5,199 bases of DNA from Akkermansiaceae bacterium (GTDB lineage: Bacteria; Verrucomicrobiota; Verrucomicrobiia; Verrucomicrobiales; Akkermansiaceae), in contig JABHEX010000053.1 in the NCBI GenBank assembly GCA_018676385.1, forward strand, positions 1-5,199, written 5' to 3'. Each line of letters starts with the position of its first letter. Positions within the stretch are counted from its first letter, which is position 1. The notes under the pieces are model-generated. The model did not search any database. It was given only the letters and a program-made list of their open reading frames with translations, and had not been told where the DNA came from. Position numbers and translations under genes: made by a program. This document shows positions 1 through 5,199 of the stretch, piece after piece.

Positions 1-632
1 ATATCTGGTTGGATTCCGATTTCGCGTAGCTTGGCGACTGATTGCTGGGTCGGTTTGGTCTTGATTTCGCCTGCGGCTCTAATGCGCGGCAGCAAGGTGA
101 CGTGGATGAAGCAGACGTTGTCACGACCGACGTCGAGTGAGAATTGCCGCAGTGCCTCAAGGAATAGGTGCCCTTCGATGTCACCGACGGTGCCGCCAAT
201 TTCTGTGATAATAACATCGGCATCGGATCGTAAGGCGACGTCATTGATTCGGGCTTTAATTTCATCAGTGCAATGTGGGATAAACTGCACGGTTTTTCCT
301 AGATATTCTCCTTTGCGCTCCTTGCGGATGACATTTTCGAAGACTTGGCCAGATGTAAGATTGTTAAAGCTAGTGAGTGTGCAGTTGGTAAATCGTTCGT
401 AGTGGCCTAAGTCGAGGTCAGTTTCTGCTCCGTCATCGAGTACATAGACCTCGCCGTGCTGAAATGGGGACATTGTGCCTGGATCGACATTCAAGTAAGG
501 ATCGAACTTCTGTAGTATTACAGATAGGCCTCGGTGTTCCAGAAGGGTTCCCAGAGATGCGGCTGCGAGGCCTTTTCCTAGCGAGGAAACGACGCCCCCT
601 GTAACGAATATATATTTGGTTGGCTGAGGCAT
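1..632 (-). CDS. pyrG: CTP synthase, N-terminal part (cut by left window edge)
   Basis: Encodes the amidoligase (synthetase) domain of cytosolic CTP synthase, which makes CTP from UTP, ATP and glutamine-derived ammonia in the last step of de novo pyrimidine synthesis. 210 codons are present; the family is usually about 540 residues, so the rest of this domain and the C-terminal glutamine amidotransferase domain lie outside the window. Visible motifs: P-loop GGVVSSLGKG (12-21), KFDPYLNVDPGTMSP (42-56), QHGEVYV and the ETDLDLGHYERF block (70-81), EIGGTVGDIE (144-153) and the UTP/CTP-binding KTKPTQ (191-196). The ATG at 632 is chosen because the conserved domain begins six residues later. The 33-bp leader is AT-rich with no Shine-Dalgarno sequence. 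It lies 33 bp downstream of kdsB on the same strand, so the two are probably co-transcribed. Two local departures from the usual sequence are DIEGHLFLEA and LPRIRAAGE. The identification is secure. Confidence 0.97.
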   Translation of the reverse strand, partial: MPQPTKYIFVTGGVVSSLGKGLAAASLGTLLEHRGLSVILQKFDPYLNVDPGTMSPFQHGEVYVLDDGAETDLDLGHYERFTNCTLTSFNNLTSGQVFENVIRKERKGEYLGKTVQFIPHCTDEIKARINDVALRSDADVIITEIGGTVGDIEGHLFLEALRQFSLDVGRDNVCFIHVTLLPRIRAAGEIKTKPTQQSVAKLREIGIQPD

Positions 633-634
633 TT

Positions 635-656
635 GAATATTTTATTTAGAATATTT
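635..656. repeat. Short direct repeat in kdsB-pyrG spacer
   Basis: GAATATTT occurs at 635-642 and again at 649-656, in the almost pure A/T 33-bp spacer between the kdsB stop and the pyrG ATG. On the transcribed strand this would be an unstructured AU-rich leader just upstream of pyrG, which could help ribosome entry where no Shine-Dalgarno sequence is present. In so AT-rich a spacer the repeat may well be chance. Confidence 0.3.
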
Positions 657-665
657 AATAATGAA

Positions 666-1418
666 TTATCGAAGCAAATTTTCGATTTGGCGTGCTTGTT
701 CGGGGGTGTCAACACCGGGAGATTCATCGTCGGTTATGATTACTCTGATACGGGCATTGTTTTCGAGTGCACGGAGTTGCTCAAGCGATTCTGCTTGTTC
801 AAGTGGTGACGGTGCCCAGGCGATGAATTTTTCTAAAAAGTCACGTCGGTAAGCGTAAATGCCTTTGTGTCGATAAAGCTGAAGCGCGCTATTTTCACAT
901 CGACGAAAGGGCAGGGGGCTTCGTGAAAAGTAGAGGGCATCACCATTGAGGGCTAGCACACATTTTACAACATTTGGATCGATCAACAGTGCTTCATCGT
1001 CAATTGGGTTGGCAGCGGTTGCCATTGCAATATCTTCATCGTCATGAAGAGCTATAACGAGTTGGTCAATTAAATCTGGATCAATCAATGGTTCATCGCC
1101 CTGAATATTAATCACATGAGTGGTATCGGGAAACAGATTAGCAGCCTCGGCTATTCGGTCGGTGCCTGTGGGGTGGCTGCTAGCGGTCATAACAACATCT
1201 GCGCCGAAAGATTGCGCACTGTCGTAGATACGTTGGTCGTCTGTGGCGATAACAAGTTGATCCAATTTTGTGCACTGCTGGCAACGTTCCCATACGTGTT
1301 GAACGAGGGGTTTATGGTTGATCAGATGTAACGGTTTGCCCGGGAAACGAGAAGACGCCCATCGAGCTGGGATGACGCCCAGAGTGTGGTTTTTTACGGA
1401 TGTTGTGTCGTCAACCAA
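666..1418 (-). CDS. kdsB: 3-deoxy-manno-octulosonate cytidylyltransferase (CMP-Kdo synthetase)
   Basis: Activates Kdo with CTP to give CMP-Kdo plus pyrophosphate in the cytoplasm, supplying the Kdo transferase that builds the lipopolysaccharide inner core on lipid A. It is 250 residues, the normal size for the family. Motifs in order: nucleotide-binding IPARWASSRFPGKPL (16-30), SSHPTGTDRIAEA (80-92), NIQGDEPLIDP with the metal-binding aspartate (104-114), NVVKCV (149-154), YFSRSPLPF (163-171), HKGIYAYRRDFL (184-195), SLEQLRALENNARI (211-224) and the C-terminal SPGVDTPEQ (233-241). The start must be non-ATG: an in-frame TAA lies four codons upstream of TTG 1418, and the first internal ATG (residue 77) lies after conserved sequence. 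No Shine-Dalgarno sequence precedes the TTG. The gene leads a probable kdsB-pyrG operon, in which PyrG makes the CTP that KdsB uses. It diverges from the symporter gene. Confidence 0.95.
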   Translation of the reverse strand: MVDDTTSVKNHTLGVIPARWASSRFPGKPLHLINHKPLVQHVWERCQQCTKLDQLVIATDDQRIYDSAQSFGADVVMTASSHPTGTDRIAEAANLFPDTTHVINIQGDEPLIDPDLIDQLVIALHDDEDIAMATAANPIDDEALLIDPNVVKCVLALNGDALYFSRSPLPFRRCENSALQLYRHKGIYAYRRDFLEKFIAWAPSPLEQAESLEQLRALENNARIRVIITDDESPGVDTPEQARQIENLLR

Positions 1419-1533
1419 ATCTGGAATTTAGTTATGATCGAAGTGCCGTAAACGACAAGACTCTTTTGCAAATAGTTGGAAGTTTTGAGTTTGTGCATTG
1501 ATTGAGGACTACTGGCTGATAGTCTTTTCATCA

Positions 1534-3120
1534 ATGGAGAAGGAAGTGCATGAGTTTTTCACCCTATGGGATTGGGCTGTTGTGGTTGGCTACATGATTT
1601 TCACGACGGTGCTGGGACATCGTCTCTCTGGTAAGCAAGCAAACATCAAAGATTTTTTTCTTGGGGGGAAGAAGTTGCCTTGGTGGTCAGTCAGCGGCTC
1701 CATGATTGCTACGGAGATTAGCGCTCTTACTTTCATAGGTGTTCCCGGAATGGTCTTTGCAGCTAATGGAGATTGGACATACCTACAATGGGGGATGGGC
1801 TCAATCATTGCCAGGTTGGCGGTTGCTCAGTGGCTTGTGCCGCTGTATTATGAGAAGGAAATCTACAGCCCTTATGATTTTATGGGAAACCGGCTCGGTG
1901 AAGGGGTGCGCAGGTTGGTTACTGGACTGTTCGCTCTGGGTTCAATTCTTGGGCAAAGTGTACGTGTGGTTGTAACCGCAATAATCTTGCAGGTGGTGAC
2001 TGGGATGGACCCAATGTTGTGCATCATCATAATAGGTGTCGTTGCTGTCCTCTGGACATTCATGGGTGGAATGCAGACTGTAATCTGGACAGATGTCATC
2101 CAGTTTGGGTTATTTATCTTTGGTGGTTTTCTGGCGCTTGGGATTTTACTTTATTCTCTTGGTTGGAGCCAAATTTCCGCGTTAAACCAAATTGTAATTG
2201 AGGGTAGTGAGATAAATAAACTTCGCTGGATTGATCTTACGACCCCTTTTGAAAATCCGGCTATGCGATACACCTTGTGGGTTGGGCTTCTTGCGATGCC
2301 TTTTCAGAATTTTACTGCATTTGGAGTAGACCAACTTAATACTCAGCGCATGTTTTGCTGCGGCAGTGTGAGTGATGCTCGTAAGGCAATGTGTTGGAGC
2401 AGTATCTCGCTTATCGTTACAGTTCTGATGCTATCAGTGGGAGCTGGTTTATTCGCATATTATCAGGTGAATCAACCGACTGGTCAGCTGGCGGCTCTTT
2501 TCAGTAAAAGCAGTAACAACGTTTTCCCCTCGTGGATAACTATGGAGGTTCCTGTTGGTTTGAGTGGTTTGATTCTTGCAGGAGCATTCGCAGCGGCAAT
2601 ATCCAGTTTGGATTCAATCCTTGCTGCGCTGAGTCAATCTAGTTTGTCGATTTATTATGGGAGGGAGCGATTAGAGGATCAGGGAAAGGGTGCTGAAATG
2701 GTTCGTATTTCTCGCATCATTGTGTGCTTGTGGGGAGTCATTTTAACAGTGGCTGGATTGCTGCTATGGGTAATATATGAAAAGAATCCAGATAGTGATT
2801 TGATCGGATTAGCATTTGGAATGGTTGCCTACACCTATGGCCCGTTACTTGGGGTGTTGCTCTCGGCGATTTTGCCCTTTCGTTCAGATACGATAGGATT
2901 GATTTGTGGTACTTTTTTATCTATCCTGCTGGTATCATGGTTTAGACCTGAGCTACCGCTACTCATGGTCTCCTGTGGCTTTGAGGATTTAGCTATATCG
3001 CTGGTTAATTCACGCCCCAAGTTAGCATCGGAATGGTTCTTCCCTTTAAATGCATTACTGACTTTTTTCTGTGGGCTGTTGATTGGTATGGTGCGTCGGT
3101 ATTTTGGTGAAAGTGAATAA
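1534..3120 (+). CDS. Sodium:solute symporter family (SSS/SLC5) membrane transporter, substrate unknown
   Basis: A polytopic inner-membrane protein of 528 residues that should use the inward sodium gradient to import a small solute such as a sugar, organic acid or amino acid; the substrate cannot be read from the sequence. About 12-14 hydrophobic segments span the length. The first helices carry the family pattern SGSMIATEISALTFIGVPG (54-72). The helix corresponding to TM8 of the LeuT-fold core carries AGAFAAAISSLDS (349-361), whose paired serines (357-358) match the sodium-site serines of characterised SSS transporters. A polar loop near 377-388 and a basic C-terminal tail (VRRYFGESE) are likely cytoplasmic. 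The start is uncertain. The frame opens at TTG 1498. ATG 1534 is chosen here. GTG 1546 has a well-spaced GGAG (1536-1539) and would give 524 residues beginning HEFFTLWDW. It diverges from kdsB and lies 293 bp before dnaA, probably a single transcription unit. Confidence 0.9.
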   Translation: MEKEVHEFFTLWDWAVVVGYMIFTTVLGHRLSGKQANIKDFFLGGKKLPWWSVSGSMIATEISALTFIGVPGMVFAANGDWTYLQWGMGSIIARLAVAQWLVPLYYEKEIYSPYDFMGNRLGEGVRRLVTGLFALGSILGQSVRVVVTAIILQVVTGMDPMLCIIIIGVVAVLWTFMGGMQTVIWTDVIQFGLFIFGGFLALGILLYSLGWSQISALNQIVIEGSEINKLRWIDLTTPFENPAMRYTLWVGLLAMPFQNFTAFGVDQLNTQRMFCCGSVSDARKAMCWSSISLIVTVLMLSVGAGLFAYYQVNQPTGQLAALFSKSSNNVFPSWITMEVPVGLSGLILAGAFAAAISSLDSILAALSQSSLSIYYGRERLEDQGKGAEMVRISRIIVCLWGVILTVAGLLLWVIYEKNPDSDLIGLAFGMVAYTYGPLLGVLLSAILPFRSDTIGLICGTFLSILLVSWFRPELPLLMVSCGFEDLAISLVNSRPKLASEWFFPLNALLTFFCGLLIGMVRRYFGESE

Positions 3121-3138
3121 CCTCATGGTTTATTTTTT
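3116..3138 (+). terminator. Weak intrinsic terminator-like hairpin after the symporter gene
   Basis: AACC (3119-3122) can pair with GGTT (3127-3130) around a TCAT loop. Skipping one bulged T, the stem extends through three A-T pairs, and a T-run follows (3133-3138). It overlaps the symporter stop codon. An alternative pairing joins AATAACC (3116-3122) with GGTTATT (3142-3148) across a 19-nt loop. Both stems are AT-rich and weak, so termination here is only plausible. Confidence 0.3.
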
Positions 3139-3218
3139 AGTGGTTATTTGACTCTTTAATAATGTGTTTTCACATCTAACAAGTGTAGTTCAGCAGAAGT
3201 ATTTTACCCCGCTTTACT

Positions 3219-3237
3219 AATTCTCAGGTCAAGAATT
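3219..3237. repeat. Perfect 6-bp inverted repeat with 7-nt loop
   Basis: AATTCT (3219-3224) and AGAATT (3232-3237) are exact inverted copies around the loop CAGGTCA. The right arm runs straight into a 15-bp A/T-only run (3234-3248). The stem has only one G-C pair, so it is too weak for a convincing terminator. It could be a protein-binding palindrome or part of the AT-rich element beside the DnaA-box-like repeats. Confidence 0.4.
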
Positions 3238-3249
3238 TTAAAAATTTTG

Positions 3250-3271
3250 TTGTGGAACTATTGTGGAATAG
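3250..3271 (-). promoter_or_regulatory. Two tandem DnaA-box-like sequences, 11 bp apart
   Basis: TTGTGGAACTA (3250-3260) is followed immediately by TTGTGGAATAG (3261-3271); the first eight bases are identical and the period is exactly 11 bp. Read on the minus strand, the boxes are AGTTCCACA and TATTCCACA, matching 6 and 7 of 9 positions of the DnaA box consensus TTATCCACA, with the TCCACA core intact in both. They lie about 145-165 bp upstream of the dnaA start. An A/T-only run (3234-3248) is on one side. GGGG and TAGCAGTAA (3277-3285) are on the other. Autoregulation of dnaA or an origin element are both possible; neither is shown. Confidence 0.45.
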
Positions 3272-3361
3272 GGGATTAGCAGTAAGTCCACTTCCTTCTA
3301 TTTTAAATGTTTTGCGCGTATTGTGAAACATGAGTTTTATGGGGGCGGATTTTGCTGCGTG

Positions 3362-3392
3362 TTGCAAGCGGCACCATAATACAATTTATAAT
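3362..3392 (+). promoter_or_regulatory. Probable sigma-70-type promoter of dnaA
   Basis: A perfect TATAAT (3387-3392) lies 21 bp before the dnaA ATG at 3414, with TTGCAA (3362-3367; 4 of 6 positions of TTGACA) upstream across a 19-bp spacer, which is slightly long. Transcription would begin near 3399, giving a short A/T-only leader. Its position supports the ATG at 3414 over the in-frame ATG at 3330, which lies upstream of this promoter. Confidence 0.4.
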
Positions 3393-3413
3393 ACATATAT
3401 TTTTAAACAAATA

Positions 3414-4949
3414 ATGAAGGAGACTTTAATACCCCTCGTGTCAGATGATACAAATTCTGTCGTTGCAGAAGCTGCCAATGATACCCATGAACCCACTAGA
3501 GAAAAATTTCAGGAAGCTATTTCTCACGAGCTAAAAAAGCTAGTAAGCAATGATGCTTACGGTCGCTGGTTTGAGGATGCTATTATTTCGGATGTTAATG
3601 AGACTGAGGCATCATTGGTTGTGCCTAGTGATATTCACCAAGTGTGGATTGAAGCCAACTACATGCCGGAGGTGCAGACTGCATTGTCATCTGTTTCAAA
3701 TATGCCGCTCAAAATGCGAATCATTGTTGACGAAGCTCTCATAAAGAAGAGTGGGCAAGTGGTGGCTAATGCCGCTAGTGACGAAGACAGTCATGCACTG
3801 GCAAACGGCAACGATGATAAACAATCGCAGAAAGTTCCAGCACAGGATGATTTTGGGCTGCATGTAGATGACTTTTTCACTACCTCTGATAATGGAGCTG
3901 ATACCACGCGAAAGAAGCTTAAAAAAGCAGGGCTAAACCCGCTTTTCAATTTCGATCGTTTTGTTGTGGGTCAAAATAACGAGTTTGCCCATGCCGCTTG
4001 CATTGCTGTGGCAAATGCTGAACAGGCAATTTATAATCCACTCTTCATACATGGTGGCTCTGGTCTTGGCAAAACCCACATGATGCAGGCCATTGGTCAA
4101 AAGCTAATGTTGAACAAGCCTGGTGTGCGTGTTGTTTATCTTACATGTGAAAAATTTATTAATGAATTCATTGATACTGTGCGTAAAGGCTCACTGGAAC
4201 GATTCCGCAAAAAATACCGCCGAGCTGATATTCTGTTGATTGATGACGTTCAGTTTCTCGGTGGTAAAGAGCGTTCGCAAGAAGAGTTTTTTCACACCTT
4301 CAACGAACTTCTTGATTTACAAAGTCAAATTGTTCTTACCTCTGACCGCCCAGCATCAGAAATTACCAATATTGAGCCTCGTCTCATTTCTCGATTTGAG
4401 TGTGGTCTTACAGTCGAACTGCAACCTCCAGGTATCGAGACACGCATGGCGATCATACGCCGTAAAATGGATGAGTGGGATGTTGCATTACATTCTGATA
4501 TTTTGGAAATGATCGCTGAGCGGATACAGAGCAACGTTCGAAGGCTTGAAGGTGCATTGGTTCGAATTGCAACATTCGCATCGCTTGGAACTGAGCAGGT
4601 CACAGTTGAGCGTGCAGAGTATTTACTCAAAGATATCCTCCAGCAAGAAGGGAAGAAACGCGTTAATATCGATGCGATACAGAAAACAGTTACAGAATTC
4701 TACGATCTGCGTATGGCTGATATGACAAGTCGACGTAGGCCTTCCAATATTGCTTTTCCCCGCCAGGTTGCCATGTATCTGAGTAGAAGGTTGACTCAGT
4801 GCTCATTAATGGAGATCGGTGAAGCATTTGGCGGACGTGATCATGGAACAGTGATCTATGCAGTGCGTAAGGTGCAGCAGCGCATGGAGTCTGAGCCACA
4901 AGTGAGAGAATCGATAGAAATGATAACGACGACCCTTCATCGTAAATAG
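3414..4949 (+). CDS. dnaA: Chromosomal replication initiator protein DnaA
   Basis: An AAA+ ATPase that binds DnaA boxes at the origin, oligomerises with ATP, melts DNA and recruits the replicative helicase. From ATG 3414 it is 511 residues. Domain I (about 29-110) includes NDAYGRWFEDA; a hydrophilic domain II linker (about 115-165) follows. Domain III carries the Walker A motif GGSGLGKTH (214-222), Walker B LLIDDVQF (274-281), sensor I LTSD (308-311), a candidate arginine finger in LISRFECG (R327) and sensor II in NVRRLEGAL (R376). Domain IV (from about 419) has the helix-turn-helix and the signature GGRDHGTV (473-480), with glycine where E. coli has the base-contacting T435. The frame is open from ATG 3330, but those 28 extra residues are unlike DnaA and overlap a TATAAT promoter, so 3414 is preferred. 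AAGGAG lies just inside the gene (3417-3422), too far from GTG 3438 to favour that start. dnaN follows after 210 bp. Confidence 0.96.
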   Translation: MKETLIPLVSDDTNSVVAEAANDTHEPTREKFQEAISHELKKLVSNDAYGRWFEDAIISDVNETEASLVVPSDIHQVWIEANYMPEVQTALSSVSNMPLKMRIIVDEALIKKSGQVVANAASDEDSHALANGNDDKQSQKVPAQDDFGLHVDDFFTTSDNGADTTRKKLKKAGLNPLFNFDRFVVGQNNEFAHAACIAVANAEQAIYNPLFIHGGSGLGKTHMMQAIGQKLMLNKPGVRVVYLTCEKFINEFIDTVRKGSLERFRKKYRRADILLIDDVQFLGGKERSQEEFFHTFNELLDLQSQIVLTSDRPASEITNIEPRLISRFECGLTVELQPPGIETRMAIIRRKMDEWDVALHSDILEMIAERIQSNVRRLEGALVRIATFASLGTEQVTVERAEYLLKDILQQEGKKRVNIDAIQKTVTEFYDLRMADMTSRRRPSNIAFPRQVAMYLSRRLTQCSLMEIGEAFGGRDHGTVIYAVRKVQQRMESEPQVRESIEMITTTLHRK

Positions 4950-5159
4950 GGGCTGTTGTAGGGAAACTAGAAGCTACTTTTATGTGGCATCAATACCGGA
5001 TGCAAACAGGCATTGAAAAATGCTCATGATTTGTTAAAGAGTTCTTGCCTTGAAGCCAGATTGCTCCAAAGTCCTTGCATCATGAGTTTGAATTTTGGAC
5101 GTGTTAATCTCCGTGATTCAAGCATTGTAAAATCCCCTTAAAAATCACTCCATTCCCAT
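4950..5159. other. dnaA-dnaN intergenic spacer
   Basis: A 210-bp stretch without a supportable gene. It contains a small GCATC/GATGC inverted repeat (4987-4991 and 4999-5003, 7-nt loop) and an 8-bp inverted pair CTCATGAT (5023-5030) and ATCATGAG (5079-5086). No DnaA box close to consensus, no convincing terminator for dnaA and no strong dnaN promoter is seen; a TAAAAT at 5128-5133 lacks a good -35 partner. Confidence 0.5.
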
Positions 5160-5199
5160 ATGAAATTCACGATCGGTAAGGAAGCACTCCTAGAGGGTC
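5160..5199 (+). CDS. dnaN: DNA polymerase III beta subunit (sliding clamp), first 13 codons
   Basis: Thirteen codons are visible before the window ends: MKFTIGKEALLEG. This matches the usual beta-clamp N-terminus (for example MKFTVEREHLL in E. coli), and its position directly downstream of dnaA on the same strand is the classical arrangement. The product forms a ring around DNA that tethers the replicative polymerase. The ATG at 5160 has no Shine-Dalgarno sequence before it (leader CACTCCATTCCCAT). With so little sequence, the call rests on these few residues plus gene order, which together are persuasive. Confidence 0.85.
   Translation, partial: MKFTIGKEALLEG

Larger units (their letters stand above)
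3121..3413. other. Symporter-dnaA intergenic region; candidate DnaA-control or origin element
   Basis: This 293-bp non-coding stretch holds, in order, the weak terminator-like hairpin, the AATTCT inverted repeat, a 15-bp run of only A and T (3234-3248), the two DnaA-box-like sequences, a G4 followed by a trio-like TAG-CAG-TAA (3277-3285), and the dnaA promoter. An AT-rich unwinding-like run beside DnaA boxes upstream of dnaA is the textbook appearance of a replication origin. The boxes are imperfect and only two in number, and GC skew does not invert here, so this may be only the dnaA control region. The reading frame that enters from 3330 into dnaA looks unlike any DnaA N-terminus and is treated as untranslated. 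Confidence 0.4.

Noticed and set aside
31..402. Plus-strand open frame of 123 codons
   Set aside because: It lies antisense to pyrG, which has clear family motifs in the other strand; the frame has no recognisable features.
1431..1458. Possible kdsB promoter on the minus strand (TTGTCG at 1453-1458, CATAAC at 1431-1436)
   Set aside because: Both hexamers match consensus at only 4 of 6 positions, and transcription would start only about six bases before the TTG start codon; too weak to call.
3181..3240. tRNA-like stretch (GTGTAGTTCAGCAG followed later by a 7-nt-loop hairpin)
   Set aside because: The hairpin loop CAGGTCA lacks the TTC-type T-loop, no acceptor stem pairs across the stretch, and no anticodon arm is evident.
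3312..3340. TTGCGC and TTTTAT with a 17-bp spacer as an alternative dnaA promoter
   Set aside because: Only 3 and 4 of 6 matches; the perfect TATAAT downstream is a better candidate.
4325..4630. Minus-strand open frame of 101 codons inside dnaA
   Set aside because: It is a shadow of conserved dnaA coding sequence with no recognisable protein features.
4981..4990. ATGTGGCAT as a DnaA box downstream of dnaA
   Set aside because: Its minus-strand reading GATGCCACA matches the consensus at only 5 of 9 positions.
4987..5003. GCATC/GATGC hairpin as a dnaA terminator
   Set aside because: Only a 5-bp stem and no T-run follows.

Overview
The window is a stretch of bacterial chromosome that reads as housekeeping sequence: no mobile element, CRISPR array, rRNA or convincing tRNA is visible. 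Two genes lie on the minus strand: the start of pyrG (CTP synthase, cut by the left edge) preceded by kdsB (CMP-Kdo synthetase). Diverging from them on the plus strand are a sodium:solute symporter gene, dnaA, and the first 13 codons of dnaN (DNA polymerase III beta clamp), cut by the right edge.

Organism: kdsB implies a Gram-negative cell that makes Kdo-containing lipopolysaccharide. The kdsB-pyrG gene pair is known from Chlamydiae. The CTP synthase sequence (for example KTKPTQQS) and the style of the symporter also suggest the Planctomycetes-Verrucomicrobia-Chlamydiae group, most likely Verrucomicrobia (Opitutae-like). This is inference from memory of the families, not a database match. Base composition is moderate, with AT-rich spacers. 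None of the five starts has a well-placed Shine-Dalgarno sequence, apart from an alternative GTG start in the symporter.

Layout: 1-632 pyrG (minus, partial); 633-665 AT-rich spacer; 666-1418 kdsB (minus, TTG start); 1419-1533 divergent intergenic region; 1534-3120 symporter; 3121-3413 intergenic region with a weak terminator-like hairpin, an AT-only run, two DnaA-box-like sequences exactly 11 bp apart, and a probable dnaA promoter; 3414-4949 dnaA; 4950-5159 intergenic; 5160 onward dnaN.

Function: kdsB and pyrG are linked by CTP, because PyrG makes CTP and KdsB uses it to activate Kdo. dnaA and dnaN form the classical replication-initiation pair. The symporter has no evident link to either. 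The most interesting non-coding region is 3219-3286, which could be a DnaA-controlled element (autoregulation or part of an origin). However, the plus strand stays G-rich over C on both sides of it, which argues against the bidirectional origin lying inside this window. I found no evidence of a novel system here.
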